A stretch of DNA of 32,879 bases from an uncultured Gammaproteobacteria bacterium (GCA_938084745.1 CALKEZ010000007.1:1-32879); one strand, 5' to 3'; positions 9,109 through 18,783 are shown, numbered from the stretch's first letter. The notes: a model not told the origin generated them from the letters alone. A program made the numbers and translations.

Positions 9109-10244
9109 TAGCGTGCTCCCCTGAGTCGTTCATCAAGTCTCTGTCTTATATCGTTGGCACTCGATGATGATGTGGTGGATTCGTTGAAATCTGGAACAGA
9201 AATCTTTGAATTATTGTTTTGTCGTTTATCAATCAATTTATCTATAGGTAAATACATCAGACTATTGCCATTATCATTATCAATAAGTACTTTATTGGTA
9301 TTACTAAAAACTGATTCAATTGCATCCAGATAGAGTCTTTCTCGTGTTACTTCCGGTGCGCGTTGATATTCAGCCAACAATTGACCAAATCGACTCGCCT
9401 CACCTTCTGCCTTCGAAATTATCCGGGATTTATAACCATTTGATTCTTCGCGCAAGCGTGCCGCACCACCGCGAGCTCTTGGTAAAACATCATTTCGATA
9501 AGCCTCGGCTTCATTAACTTGTCGCTGCTCATCCTCACGTGCCTTGATCGCATCATCAAATGCCGCCTTAACTTCTTCCGGTGGCTTGGCGGGTTGCATT
9601 TCTGCCGTGGAAATATAAATTCCCGTTTTATAATCACCGAGTGTTTCCTGTATCAATGATTGTATTCTCTCAGCAATTTCGCTTCGTCCTTCGGTTAAAA
9701 CAAAATCCAGTTTGCTCTTGCCAATCACTTCACGCACCGAGCTTTCAGTCACCTGTCTGAGCGTTGATGCTGGAGAATAAACATTAAACAGATATTCTGT
9801 TGCATCACCAATTCGCCATTGCACAGCAACTTCAACGTCAACGATGTTTTCATCCTGAGTCAGCATCAGTGCCTTATGCGTGATTGAACGGACTTGCCCA
9901 ACATTCACCTTTTCTACCTTTTCTACCGGTCTTGGCAAACGTATATTCAAACCAGGCTCAAGCGTATCAACATGCTCACCAAAACGAAGTACTACACCGC
10001 GTTCCTGTTGGTCTATGAGGTAAGTCATATCAAAGGCCAGCCACATAATCAACAGGATAAGGCCTACCATAAACGGGAACATGGCATTATTGTCGCCTAC
10101 CTTGCCTGGTCGACCACCAAACATGCCGCCTAACCCTTTTTGCATTTTACGGATAATCTCATCAATATCCGGTGGACCATCTCCATCGCCACGATTACCC
10201 CAGGGGTCTTTGTCCTTCTTATCAGGTGGTTCATTCCAGCCCAT
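9108..10244 (-). CDS. hflK: HflK, regulator of FtsH protease
   Basis: 378 residues from the ATG at 10244. The N terminus MGWNEPPDKKDKDPWGNR matches the family (E. coli starts MAWNQPG), then a Gly-rich cytoplasmic stretch and one membrane span (MFPFMVGLILLIMWLAFDM). The periplasmic band-7 domain follows (QQERGVVLRFGEHVDTLEPGL), then the coiled-coil-like EDEQRQVNEAEAYRNDVLPRA region. I prefer this start to the ATG at 10274 because GGAG lies 9 nt upstream of it and the longer form adds ten atypical residues. It is the first gene of the hflKC pair, 82 nt after hflX on the same strand, and overlaps hflC by one base. Confidence 0.95.
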   Translation of the reverse strand: MGWNEPPDKKDKDPWGNRGDGDGPPDIDEIIRKMQKGLGGMFGGRPGKVGDNNAMFPFMVGLILLIMWLAFDMTYLIDQQERGVVLRFGEHVDTLEPGLNIRLPRPVEKVEKVNVGQVRSITHKALMLTQDENIVDVEVAVQWRIGDATEYLFNVYSPASTLRQVTESSVREVIGKSKLDFVLTEGRSEIAERIQSLIQETLGDYKTGIYISTAEMQPAKPPEEVKAAFDDAIKAREDEQRQVNEAEAYRNDVLPRARGGAARLREESNGYKSRIISKAEGEASRFGQLLAEYQRAPEVTRERLYLDAIESVFSNTNKVLIDNDNGNSLMYLPIDKLIDKRQNNNSKISVPDFNESTTSSSSANDIRQRLDERLRGAR

Positions 10245-10326
10245 TATGTATTTCTCCAACGAAATTACGGACATTTTTAAATGCCCTTATTTAAAATTTG
10301 TAAATTAAAAGAATATGTAGCCGATC

Positions 10327-11625
10327 TTAATAGCCAGCAGGCCCTGACTGCAACTGTGATATATCGAGACTCGCTTCTTCACAAAGCTTATGCAATTTGA
10401 ATTCTTCAAGCTCTATTTCCATTATCCAGCCGCCTTTCTCGTTCTCATCATCATGTCTAACCGCGCCAAGATCAAATAATTTAGCTCGTAACTGACCGGC
10501 AGTAACGGGTAGATTCAGTTGCAGCGGCTTTGCGTTTTGCCGCAAATGTTGCTCAATGCTGTCATGTAACAAGGTCAGACCTTCACCTGTATATGAGGAT
10601 AACCACAACCGTGTGTGTGGATAATTATCCGTCGTCTCGGTATGTGCCGTTTGTTCTGTATATTTATCTATCTTGTTGTAAACCTCTATTTGAGGAACAT
10701 CAGACGCACCGATTAACTCGATAACTTTATTCACGTCATCGATACGTTGTTGACGTTGTTCGTGATCGACATCGATCACGTGTATTAATAAATCGGCTGC
10801 TTTAACTTCTTCCAATGTGGCCTGAAATGAAGCCACCAGATCATGCGGTAAATCACGAATAAATCCAACCGTATCCGTTAATATAATGTTTCTGCCGGAA
10901 TCCATTTCCACACGTCTCAAGGTTGGATCCAGTGTCGCAAACAATTGATCCGCCGTTCTCACACCCGCACCGGTTAAACGATTAAACAGTGTTGATTTTC
11001 CGGCATTGGTATAACCGACTAATGAGACAACCGGCACATCTTGTTTCTTGCGTTGCTGGCGACTCAGATAGCGCTGTTTACGAACTTTATCCAGACGCTG
11101 ATTAATCAATTTTATTCGAAAACCGACTAAACGACGATCCGTTTCCAACTGTGTTTCACCCGGACCACGTAAGCCAATACCACCTTTTTGACGCTCCAGG
11201 TGTGTCCAGCCCCGTATCAAGCGGGTCGATAAATGTTGGAGTTGGGCCAATTCGACCTGCAACTTTCCTTCATAACTTCGCGCACGCTGGGCAAAGATAT
11301 CCAAAATCAGGCCTATACGGTCGATAACACGAACATTGATATGATTCTGCAGGTTTCTTTCCTGCGCCGGAGACAAGGGATGGTTAAAAATAACAACATC
11401 TGCCTTATGTTGCTCAGCTTCAGCAGCAATCTCATCGGCTTTACCTTTACCAACAAAGAGTTTGGCATCGGCCATCTGACGAGGGGCGGTGATTGAACCG
11501 ATAATTTCTAAGCCGGATGAATCAACTAATTGTACAAATTCACTATATGCATCATCCGTCGTTGATTTGTGAAAATCGACGTAAACGATTAAGGCACGCT
11601 GAATTTCAGCGGATTTTGATTCCAA
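10327..11625 (-). CDS. hflX: Ribosome-associated GTPase HflX
   Basis: 432 residues. It has an N-terminal HflX domain (VGKGKADEIAAEAEQ, HPLSPAQERNLQ, DRIGLILDIFAQRA) and the conserved linker WTHLERQKGGIGLRGPGETQ. The Obg/Era-type G domain has G1 GYTNAGKST at 204-212, G3 DTVGF and G4 NKID. Family knowledge: HflX binds the 50S E site and splits stalled 70S ribosomes, notably in heat stress. The reading frame begins with TTG at 11625 just after an in-frame TAA, and no ATG lies nearby. The gap from hfq is 27 nt. It lies between hfq and hflK, as in E. coli. Confidence 0.95.
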   Translation of the reverse strand: MESKSAEIQRALIVYVDFHKSTTDDAYSEFVQLVDSSGLEIIGSITAPRQMADAKLFVGKGKADEIAAEAEQHKADVVIFNHPLSPAQERNLQNHINVRVIDRIGLILDIFAQRARSYEGKLQVELAQLQHLSTRLIRGWTHLERQKGGIGLRGPGETQLETDRRLVGFRIKLINQRLDKVRKQRYLSRQQRKKQDVPVVSLVGYTNAGKSTLFNRLTGAGVRTADQLFATLDPTLRRVEMDSGRNIILTDTVGFIRDLPHDLVASFQATLEEVKAADLLIHVIDVDHEQRQQRIDDVNKVIELIGASDVPQIEVYNKIDKYTEQTAHTETTDNYPHTRLWLSSYTGEGLTLLHDSIEQHLRQNAKPLQLNLPVTAGQLRAKLFDLGAVRHDDENEKGGWIMEIELEEFKLHKLCEEASLDISQLQSGPAGY

Positions 11626-11652
11626 ATGCTTACCAGATTAAATTAATTGAAT

Positions 11653-11898
11653 TCACTGTTCTTCGCCAGCGTCCTCATCAACACGAGGGAGTTTGACGTT
11701 TCTTGCCGGGACAATTGTAGACACAGCATGCTTGTATACCAATTGACTTACCGAATTCTTGAGCAGTATGACAAATTGGTCGAATGATTCTACCTGTCCT
11801 TGTAATTTTATGCCGTTTACCAAAAATATGGATACAGGAATACGCTCTTTTCTTAACGCATTTAGAAAAGGATCCTGCAATGAGTGCCCCTTACTCAT
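11653..11898 (-). CDS. hfq: RNA chaperone Hfq
   Basis: 81 residues. The Sm1 motif ([20 protein letters not shown]) and Sm2 motif ([15 protein letters not shown]) are both complete, and the proximal-face YKHA is intact. Hfq is a hexameric ring that pairs small RNAs with mRNAs. The C-terminal tail is short (about 15 acidic residues, ending DEDAGEEQ) compared with the about 102-residue E. coli protein, a common form outside enterics. The ATG at 11898 follows AAGGAG at good spacing. It is 113 nt from miaA, a gap large enough for its own promoter. Confidence 0.97.
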   Translation of the reverse strand: MSKGHSLQDPFLNALRKERIPVSIFLVNGIKLQGQVESFDQFVILLKNSVSQLVYKHAVSTIVPARNVKLPRVDEDAGEEQ

Positions 11899-11933
11899 AA
11901 TAATTCTCCTTCTAATCTAATTATTCTTATAGT

Positions 11934-11962
11934 TAGTCGCCAAATAACAGTTAAAACGACTA
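11934..11962. promoter_or_regulatory. Inverted repeat and candidate promoter upstream of hfq
   Basis: TAGTCG (11934-11939) and CGACTA (11957-11962) form a perfect 6-bp inverted repeat spaced by 17 nt. On the minus strand, TTTAAC inside it and TATAAG just after it could serve as weak -35 and -10 elements for hfq at about 18-nt spacing. This is suggestive only. The gap otherwise shows no feature. Confidence 0.3.
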
Positions 11963-12011
11963 TTTTCCTTCATTACGGGCTAAGTATATTACAAATGGAA
12001 TAAAGATAGGG

Positions 12012-12938
12012 TTAATTATCCAGATTTTTCATAATTTCAGCAAAAATCCCGGATTTATAGGCATCATACCACTCGGTTTGATTCTCTGAACGACACCACG
12101 TGATCTGTCGTTTGGCGAGCTGCCTGGTGGCGACAATGGCTTTCTCTTGCATCTCTTCATAGGTACAATCACCCTCCAGATAACGCCAAACCTGCCTGTA
12201 GCCGACCAAACGCATGGCCGGTAAGGCCAGTGACAGGTCACCACGGCGAAATAATGCTTCGACCTCGTCGACAAAACCTGATTCCAACATCGCCAAAAAC
12301 CGGCTTTTTACCCGATCATGTAATACTGAGCGGTCTTCAGGAGCAAGGACAATCTTCTTAATAGGGTATGGAAACCGGCTCTTACGCTCTTCTGAAAATA
12401 ATGAAGTTAATGTTTTTCCAGTAATTTCATAAACTTCCAATGCACGCTGAATTCGTTGTGGATCATTTTCATTAATCCGAAGTGCTGCCTCAGGATCAAT
12501 TTCTTTCAACCTGGCATGCATACTCTGCCACCCATGCTGCTCAGCTTCCGCTTCCAGCCTGGCACGTATCTCAGTATCTGCTTCCGGTAATTTAGCCAAA
12601 CCATGTTCCAGAGATCTGAAATATAAGCCGGTACCACCAACCAAAATCGGTGTTTTACCCTGTTCCAGGATTTCCTCTATGGCCAGACTGGCATCAGCCT
12701 TAAATCTTGCGGCTGAATATGACTCGCGCGGATCACAGATATCAATTAAACGATGCGGTGCTTTGGCCAGTACTGCTTTATCCGGTTTTGCCGTGCCGAT
12801 ATCCATGCCGCGATAGACCATTGCTGAATCTACACTGATAATTTCAGCATTAAGATTGTCATGTAAGTAGACGGCCAGATCAGTTTTACCCGTGGCAGTA
12901 GGACCCATAATAAAAATGACGCGAGGAGAATCTGGCAT
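12012..12938 (-). CDS. miaA: tRNA dimethylallyltransferase MiaA
   Basis: 308 residues. The P-loop GPTATGKT is at 12-19, followed by DSAMVYRGMDIGTAKP and VGGTGLYFR. MiaA transfers a dimethylallyl group to the N6 of A37 in tRNAs that read UNN codons, the first step toward ms2i6A. This includes tRNA-Leu and tRNA-Ser species, though the two tRNAs in this window read CUG and UCC. The ATG at 12938 lies 10 nt after the mutL stop. The mutL-miaA-hfq order is conserved across gammaproteobacteria. Confidence 0.97.
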   Translation of the reverse strand: MPDSPRVIFIMGPTATGKTDLAVYLHDNLNAEIISVDSAMVYRGMDIGTAKPDKAVLAKAPHRLIDICDPRESYSAARFKADASLAIEEILEQGKTPILVGGTGLYFRSLEHGLAKLPEADTEIRARLEAEAEQHGWQSMHARLKEIDPEAALRINENDPQRIQRALEVYEITGKTLTSLFSEERKSRFPYPIKKIVLAPEDRSVLHDRVKSRFLAMLESGFVDEVEALFRRGDLSLALPAMRLVGYRQVWRYLEGDCTYEEMQEKAIVATRQLAKRQITWCRSENQTEWYDAYKSGIFAEIMKNLDN

Positions 12939-12948
12939 GGTGTATTAC

Positions 12949-14634
12949 TTATCTCAGTAGTGATGATAAAGTTTCAGGATCGAGCTTACGCCACGGCAAA
13001 TCTTTAGGCTGAGACCCTAAATTATCGTTATCGTATTTGAGGATGTCGTTAATTAATTGCAACTGACTGGCGTCATCCAGCATTGTTCCTGAGTCGTTAA
13101 CGTGCTGTGCCAGCAGGTATGCAATATCTTCATTCGATTTATTATTCGCCAAGGCAGCCAGTAAATCATTTATTAACAGGATTACCTCTGCGTAAATCAA
13201 TCGTGCCGGTATCGAGCGAATTAAAACCTGAGTCGGCGTAATCTGTTCGAGTTCAATTCCCCATTGTTTGATTATCGATGCCTGCTTAAGAAAAAGGTTG
13301 AGCTGACTCTGGTCTAGTTCACAACTCACCGGTACCAGAATCGGTCGCCGGATCATTGTGTCGGATAAAAAGCCATCAAGCAGGTATTGCCTGGTGATGA
13401 CGACTCTTGCTTTAGCGATATCAATCAAATACTCCTGATTTTCAATCGTGGCTATCAGAAATTGATTCGTGAACAAGGCGAGGTATTTGACAGATGATTT
13501 TCGCTCCGCAAGCATATCGGTCTGCTTAAAGTGAGTTGCATTGTAGACGTTATTCTCTTCATTAACCTCTTGCTGAATGTGAACATCATTTGCCTGATAA
13601 ATGCCTTCGTTATCAATCGCGATTACTGGTTTACTCAAACACGCCGAGAGACTACTAAAAATAAAATCATGAATATTTCTGGTTTCTGAAAATCGGACTT
13701 CTGATTTTGCCGGATGCACATTTACATCCACCATTGACGGATCCAGTTCAAGATGTAATACATACGAGGCGTAACGTCCGGTTGCAATACGATCATCATA
13801 GGCTAGTCGAATAGCATGATTAACATGCTTATCACGGACAATTCGTCCATTCACATAAAAATACTGTCGGTCTGATTGACTACGGGCAACGTCATTTAAG
13901 CCTAGCCAACCCCACAAACGCAGCCCCTGTTTTTGTACATCAACACGCACACTTTTATTGAGAAATGATCGTCCACAAACATTGATAATGCGTTGTTCGA
14001 CATCATGCTCGCATGCCGGCAGATTGAATAAATTATGGCCATTATGTCTGACCACTAAACCGGTTGAAAAATGGCTCAATGAAATTGACCGGATCAGGGA
14101 CTGTATGTGCAGATACTCGGTCTTTTCTGATTTTAGGAACTTACGTCGACCCGGCGTAGAAAAGAATAAATCATTTACCTCAACGGTGGTTCCTGTCTCA
14201 TGGGCGGCAGGTTTTACATGAGCGGTATTATCTATCGACCAGGCTTGATCTGTCCCAGCTAGTCGCGACGTCATTTTAAATCGAGACACAGATGCGATAC
14301 TGGGAATCGCTTCACCTCTGAAACCCATGCTGACGATATGCGACAGGTCGGAAAAGGTTGATAATTTACTGGTCGCATGAGCTTGTAATGCCAGTGATAG
14401 ATCGTCCTTATGTATGCCCTGACCATTATCACGCACACGTATCAAACTCACGCCAGCCTGCTCCAGATCAACAACAATTTTTGTCGCTGCTGCATCAATA
14501 CTGTTTTCTATTAATTCCTTTACGACTGAAGCAGGCCGCTCAATCACTTCACCGGCGGCTATCTGGTTGGCAACTGCAGTGGGAAGTTTGTGGATACGGG
14601 GAACGCTACTGCTATCGGACATAGCGCATATCAT
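12949..14634 (-). CDS. mutL: DNA mismatch repair protein MutL
   Basis: 561 residues, somewhat shorter than E. coli MutL (615). The GHKL ATPase motifs are clear: VVKELIENSIDAA, RVRDNGQGI, and the MutL signature GFRGEAIPSIASV. The transducer domain follows (YFYVNGRIVRDKH, VDVNVHPAKSEVRF). After a variable linker at about 350-400, the C-terminal dimerisation domain begins. I do not see the DQHA(X)2E(X)4E endonuclease motif, as expected for MutH-type mismatch repair lineages. The ATG at 14634 lacks a good ribosome binding site; the in-frame ATG at 14622 (MSDSSSVP) is an equally plausible start. Confidence 0.96.
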   Translation of the reverse strand: MICAMSDSSSVPRIHKLPTAVANQIAAGEVIERPASVVKELIENSIDAAATKIVVDLEQAGVSLIRVRDNGQGIHKDDLSLALQAHATSKLSTFSDLSHIVSMGFRGEAIPSIASVSRFKMTSRLAGTDQAWSIDNTAHVKPAAHETGTTVEVNDLFFSTPGRRKFLKSEKTEYLHIQSLIRSISLSHFSTGLVVRHNGHNLFNLPACEHDVEQRIINVCGRSFLNKSVRVDVQKQGLRLWGWLGLNDVARSQSDRQYFYVNGRIVRDKHVNHAIRLAYDDRIATGRYASYVLHLELDPSMVDVNVHPAKSEVRFSETRNIHDFIFSSLSACLSKPVIAIDNEGIYQANDVHIQQEVNEENNVYNATHFKQTDMLAERKSSVKYLALFTNQFLIATIENQEYLIDIAKARVVITRQYLLDGFLSDTMIRRPILVPVSCELDQSQLNLFLKQASIIKQWGIELEQITPTQVLIRSIPARLIYAEVILLINDLLAALANNKSNEDIAYLLAQHVNDSGTMLDDASQLQLINDILKYDNDNLGSQPKDLPWRKLDPETLSSLLR

Positions 14635-14719
14635 ACGGCAGGAAAGTATTAAACGTGAAGTGTTAAAGCCGAGAAGTAAAATGTCATCGCCAAATGGCGT
14701 AGGCCGTTTACGAAAGTAG

Positions 14720-16021
14720 TCAGGTGCCGCTACTTCTGGGAATGCTGATGGTCTGTCCTACTCTGACTAGATCACCCTTTAAATCATTATACCTGCGTAA
14801 TGTATCTGTACTGACGCGATAGTGCTGAGCAATGGTTGAAAGTGTCTCGCCACGCTCAATGATATGTTTACGAGAAGCCAACAAGGTGCCTTCCGGTGCA
14901 AAATCGCGAAAATAACCACGCAGCCCTACCATGATCGCATTCGCCATATTGGTACGATGACCAACACTCAATAATTTTCGTTCTTCCTGTGGGTTAGAGA
15001 TAAATGCCGTTTCGATCAAAATAGACGGAATATCCGGTGATTTCAAAACCGCAAAACCGGCAGACTGCACCGTACGTTTATGTACTTTGCCAACGCTTTT
15101 TAAACCTCTTAATACCCTATCAGCTATATCAATACTGGCTTCAAGACTGGCTGTCTGAGACAGGTCCAGTAATACCGAAGCAAGCACATCATCTTTATCA
15201 TCGAGACTTACACCACCGATCAGATCAGATGCATTTTCTGATTCAGCCAACCACTTGGCAGCTTCACTACTCGCCCCTTTTTTAGAGAGTACATAGACCG
15301 AGGACCCATGCACTTTTGGATCACGAAAAGCATCCGCATGAACAGACATGAACAGATCAGCTTTGTATTCGCGTGCGGTGTTGATACGTTTTCGTAAGGA
15401 CATATAGTAATCACCCTTACGAATCATGACAGCACGCATGCCGCGCTCGCGGTTAATCACATCTACGAGTTGTTTCGATATATCGAGAACGACATTTTTT
15501 TCATATACCCCACTTGGACCCCTGGCACCGGGATCTTCACCACCATGACCAGCATCAATCGCAATGATCACATCTCGTGGTCGGTTCGCAGCAGTGACTT
15601 CTTCCTGCACTTCGCTGGTTTTTACTTCATCGGTATCTGTTCCATAAAGGTCAATAACCAGACGATGTCCGTATTCTTTATTGGGTTTTAACTGGAAACT
15701 TTTATATTTAACAAACTTTTTCAGATCCAGAACAATACGTAAATCTTTATCATTTCGAGCGGCAGAGCGAATCGCTTGCAGATACTTATCATCTGTTCCC
15801 GGCTGGATGGGCGCTTTGGTCATTAGCGATTGCTTAAGATCGATAACAGTTCGATAGGGTGCTTTCAGCATAGATAATTGATGTTCTACAGGACCACTCA
15901 CATCAAACACAACGCGAGTACTGTCGGGTGCAGCCCAAACGCGCACATTATCAATCGTCACCGCCTCGGCGAAGACGAGTGATGATAAAAAAACGAAAAT
16001 ATTGAATAAAATAAAACGCAT
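14720..16021 (-). CDS. amiB: N-acetylmuramoyl-L-alanine amidase with AMIN and LysM domains
   Basis: 433 residues. A signal peptide (MRFILFNIFVFLSSLVFAEA) leads into a periplasmic AMIN domain (about 20-120), an Amidase_3 zinc domain (about 150-370) and a C-terminal LysM domain (about 383-430, HIIERGETLSTIAQHYRVS). Zinc-ligand motifs IDAGHGGEDPGA, SVHADAF and the catalytic ETAFISNPQEE are present. Family knowledge: these enzymes cut the peptide stem from septal murein during cell separation and need activation by EnvC or NlpD. It lies between tsaE and mutL, where E. coli has amiB, hence the symbol. A strong promoter lies upstream. A possible AGG site precedes the ATG. Confidence 0.95.
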   Translation of the reverse strand: MRFILFNIFVFLSSLVFAEAVTIDNVRVWAAPDSTRVVFDVSGPVEHQLSMLKAPYRTVIDLKQSLMTKAPIQPGTDDKYLQAIRSAARNDKDLRIVLDLKKFVKYKSFQLKPNKEYGHRLVIDLYGTDTDEVKTSEVQEEVTAANRPRDVIIAIDAGHGGEDPGARGPSGVYEKNVVLDISKQLVDVINRERGMRAVMIRKGDYYMSLRKRINTAREYKADLFMSVHADAFRDPKVHGSSVYVLSKKGASSEAAKWLAESENASDLIGGVSLDDKDDVLASVLLDLSQTASLEASIDIADRVLRGLKSVGKVHKRTVQSAGFAVLKSPDIPSILIETAFISNPQEERKLLSVGHRTNMANAIMVGLRGYFRDFAPEGTLLASRKHIIERGETLSTIAQHYRVSTDTLRRYNDLKGDLVRVGQTISIPRSSGT

Positions 16022-16122
16022 TTTCGTTAACCTGGATCCTGATTTTTTATGATTTAATTATCGACAAGGTCAATAGTTTCAAGTTTTTTTTAAAAAAGCA
16101 ACCTATATCCATGTTTTTTATG

Positions 16123-16150
16123 ATAATAGTAGATATTTTTTGAGAGTCAA
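16123..16150 (-). promoter_or_regulatory. Sigma-70 type promoter for the amidase/mutL operon
   Basis: On the minus strand, TTGACT (16145-16150) and TATTAT (16123-16128) are separated by 16 nt and each matches five of six consensus bases. They sit in the tsaE-amidase gap and would start RNA near 16116, leaving about a 95-nt leader before the amidase ATG. The leader is very AT-rich and contains a second, weaker TTGACC-based candidate. This suggests that amiB-mutL-miaA and downstream genes do not rely only on readthrough from orn-nnr-tsaE. Confidence 0.55.
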
Positions 16151-16170
16151 CCGCGATAAAAAAGGATTTT

Positions 16171-16629
16171 TTATGACGTTGGAAAGACCTGTTTCAAAAT
16201 AAGCTCGCCCACCGGTGAGCCTGATTCCACGGCAAGCTCTCGCCCCGGGTTGGCATGTGCAAGCGAGATGATAAGGTCTGCTGCAGGAAGTACATCTTTG
16301 CCTTGTTCTGGCCATTCAAACAAACATATCGAGCTGCCATCACAGTAGTCGCGAATGCCCATGGCCTCAAGCTCTTCAGGGTCATTAACCCGATATAAAT
16401 CAAAATGATATACGTTTTTACCAGCAATTTCATAGGGCTCGACCAAGGTATAGGTAGGACTTTTCACATTGCCTGTATGGCCTAATGCATTCAATAAACC
16501 ACGTACAAATGTGGTCTTGCCCGCCCCCAAGTCACCCTGCAGGTAAATCAATTCACCGCCGTTCAAGCTGGCCGCAATTTTGGCACCGATGGCGACCGTT
16601 GCAGATTCGTCTTTGAGGAATGTATGCAT
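16171..16629 (-). CDS. tsaE: tRNA t6A biosynthesis ATPase TsaE
   Basis: 152 residues. The Walker A motif GDLGAGKT is at 32-39, SPTYTLVE at 57-64, HFDLYRV from 75 and EWPEQG from 105, all typical of TsaE (YjeE). TsaE is the small ATPase that resets the TsaB-TsaD complex during synthesis of N6-threonylcarbamoyladenosine at position 37 of ANN-decoding tRNAs. The ATG overlaps the nnr stop by one base (TAATG), implying coupled translation, the same pair order as yjeF-yjeE in E. coli. Confidence 0.96.
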   Translation of the reverse strand: MHTFLKDESATVAIGAKIAASLNGGELIYLQGDLGAGKTTFVRGLLNALGHTGNVKSPTYTLVEPYEIAGKNVYHFDLYRVNDPEELEAMGIRDYCDGSSICLFEWPEQGKDVLPAADLIISLAHANPGRELAVESGSPVGELILKQVFPTS

Positions 16630-18125
16630 TATTTTAGGTTTACCAGATTGCGCAAGTGCGGCATTAAATCCAGCGCCAATAGCCCACGCTCACCGTTAGC
16701 GGCCGCCCTATCGGCGGCACGCGCATGTAAACAAACGCCCAGTTTTGTTGCCTGATTAATCTCAATTCCCTGCGCGATTAAGCCGGCAATGACACCGGTC
16801 AATACATCTCCCATCCCACCAGATGACATGCCGGGATTGCCCGCATCACAGATAAACACGTCACCCTGATTATCAGCAATTAAACTGCCACAACCCTTGA
16901 GCACAACAGGACCATGATACTTTTCATGTAATAAGTTGATAGCTTGATAGCGATCGGCCTGAATCGTTTTTGAATCGGTTCTTAACAAACGAGCGGCTTC
17001 ACCGGGATGCGGCGTTATCACCCAATTCTGTAAGGCATGATCTTCTGCGGCTAATAAATTCAATGCATCAGCATCCAGCACCAGCGGCAGATCAGATTCA
17101 AGTACCCGCGCAAATAATAATTTCGCCCATTCAGACTGACCCAGACCAGGGCCAATGGCGATGACCGTTGCACGTCTGATTAAAGGCATCAGTTCATCCA
17201 GCGTTTCTACACCATGCGCCATAATTTCAGGTCTGATGGTACTTAGCATACAGGCGTGGGATTGGCGTGTTGCGATACTGACCAAACCAGCACCAACACG
17301 TGCGGCAGCCTCTGCAGCCATACGAGCGGCACCGAGATAGCCTGTATCGCCACCCACAACGAGAACATGGCCAAAGTGTCCTTTATGAGAATTACGCTGC
17401 CGTGGTTTTAGCACATCAGACAGATTGTCGAGATTTAATCTTGTGGCAACGGGTTTACCAATGCTTTGGTAAACGGCTTCAGGGACACCAAGATTATCGA
17501 ATAAAATTTCGCCCGAAACGGCGAGTCCATCACCAGTGAACATGCCCCGTTTCAAGCCGATGAAGGTGCAGCTTACATCAGCATGGACAACGTAATTGAC
17601 ACTCTTACCGGTATCCCCATTCAGGCCTGAGGGGATGTCGATAGATAAAACACCCGCTTCAGAACAGTTTATTGCTGTGATTAAATCACAACATTCGCCT
17701 GCTATATCGCGATCCAGACCCGTGCCAAATAAGGCATCAACAATGACATCTATGCCAGCAAAAGCGGCTGACGAATAGGCAGTTGCGGTAATGCCTGTGC
17801 TTAATAAATCCCGATAAGCCGTTGCCGCATCGCCCTTTAGCTTTTCTGGATTGAACATATTAATGACGGCAACCCGTTTGCCATCGGCATGAGCTAATCG
17901 GGCCAAAACATAACCATCGCCGGCATTATTACCGGCACCACAAACAACCGTCATTGATTGTGCCTCAGGCCAGTTGTCTTTCAAGACATCGTAACTAAAT
18001 TGAGCCGCGCGTTGCATCAGGGTATAGCCGGCAATGCCGTGAACTTCAATGGCAACGCGATCGAGTTCCCTCACCTGCTCTACAGCATACAAATCAAGCG
18101 GCAAGTTTTTACTCGTTGCAGACAT
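16629..18125 (-). CDS. nnr: Bifunctional NAD(P)H-hydrate epimerase / ADP-dependent dehydratase
   Basis: 498 residues. The N-terminal YjeF_N epimerase domain (about 1-215) shows GAGNNAGDGYVLARL and ALFGTGLDRDI. The C-terminal ribokinase-like dehydratase (about 230-498) shows HKGHFGHVLVVGGD, ITPHPGEAARLL and the nucleotide-site motif GGMGDVLTGV. The enzyme repairs hydrated, inactive NADH and NADPH: the epimerase interconverts R and S hydrates and the dehydratase restores the cofactor with ADP. It starts 2 nt after the orn stop and ends overlapping tsaE. Confidence 0.96.
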   Translation of the reverse strand: MSATSKNLPLDLYAVEQVRELDRVAIEVHGIAGYTLMQRAAQFSYDVLKDNWPEAQSMTVVCGAGNNAGDGYVLARLAHADGKRVAVINMFNPEKLKGDAATAYRDLLSTGITATAYSSAAFAGIDVIVDALFGTGLDRDIAGECCDLITAINCSEAGVLSIDIPSGLNGDTGKSVNYVVHADVSCTFIGLKRGMFTGDGLAVSGEILFDNLGVPEAVYQSIGKPVATRLNLDNLSDVLKPRQRNSHKGHFGHVLVVGGDTGYLGAARMAAEAAARVGAGLVSIATRQSHACMLSTIRPEIMAHGVETLDELMPLIRRATVIAIGPGLGQSEWAKLLFARVLESDLPLVLDADALNLLAAEDHALQNWVITPHPGEAARLLRTDSKTIQADRYQAINLLHEKYHGPVVLKGCGSLIADNQGDVFICDAGNPGMSSGGMGDVLTGVIAGLIAQGIEINQATKLGVCLHARAADRAAANGERGLLALDLMPHLRNLVNLK

Positions 18126-18127
18126 GG

Positions 18128-18670
18128 TCAGATTTTAAAAATATGTTCACGATAAAATTTCAATTCATTAATTGAATCGCGAACATCATCCAGCGCAAGG
18201 TGAGATCCTTTTTTACTGTATTCTTCATTCATCGGAGCCCAACGTTTGGTTATTTCCTTGATCGTGCTGACATCCAGATTACGATAATGAAAATAGGTTT
18301 CCAATTTTGGCATCAAGCGATGCATGAAACGCCGATCCTGACATATACTATTGCCACACATGGGCGATTTTCCTTTGGGGACGAACTTAGCCAGAAAATC
18401 CAGTGTCAAACTTTCTGCTTCAGCCAGGTCATAAGGACTATTTTTTATTCTATCCACCAGACCGGATTGATTATGTTGTCGTGTATTCCACGCGTCCATT
18501 TGACCCAGTATTTCATCTGTCTGGTAAATGGCCATGACCGGTCCTTCTTCTAGAATATTAAGCTGCGGATCAGTCACAATAGTGGCAATCTCGATGATAA
18601 GATCATTATCTGTGTCAAGACCGGTCATTTCCAGATCGATCCATATGAGGTTATTTTCAGAATGTGACAT
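18128..18670 (-). CDS. orn: Oligoribonuclease Orn
   Basis: 180 residues, family-standard length. The DEDDh exonuclease residues are visible: D12 and E14 in IDLEMTG, the third Asp in SICQDRRFM, and the final His and Asp in [10 protein letters not shown]. Orn degrades the 2-5 nt RNAs left by other RNases, including pGpG, the product of c-di-GMP hydrolysis by EAL enzymes. That gives a functional tie to the c-di-GMP genes about 2 kb away. It begins the long minus-strand block and is divergent from the M48 protease gene. Confidence 0.97.
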   Translation of the reverse strand: MSHSENNLIWIDLEMTGLDTDNDLIIEIATIVTDPQLNILEEGPVMAIYQTDEILGQMDAWNTRQHNQSGLVDRIKNSPYDLAEAESLTLDFLAKFVPKGKSPMCGNSICQDRRFMHRLMPKLETYFHYRNLDVSTIKEITKRWAPMNEEYSKKGSHLALDDVRDSINELKFYREHIFKI

Positions 18671-18703
18671 GATGTATCCAGTTATTGTTTGAATATTGAA
18701 TTT

Positions 18704-18734
18704 TAAACACTATTTACTATTTATAAACACTATT
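18704..18734. repeat. Direct repeat TAAACACTATT x2 in divergent promoter region
   Basis: The 11-mer TAAACACTATT occurs at 18704-18714 and again at 18724-18734, start to start 20 bp, in the 113-bp AT-rich gap between orn and the M48 protease gene. Repeats about two helical turns apart are typical of sites bound by a dimeric regulator, but AT-rich DNA repeats easily by chance. TTTATA and TATAAA elements nearby could be -10 sites for the rightward gene. Confidence 0.4.
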
Positions 18735-18783
18735 AAAGACTTATTACCAAATAGATATCGGTTTTTCGGGAGATAAAAGCAAC

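Noticed and set aside
14358..14624. Plus-strand open frames opposite mutL and similar frames opposite aas, purA, dnaX and bioA.
   Set aside because: All lie antisense to well-supported genes, with no ribosome binding sites or recognisable domains.
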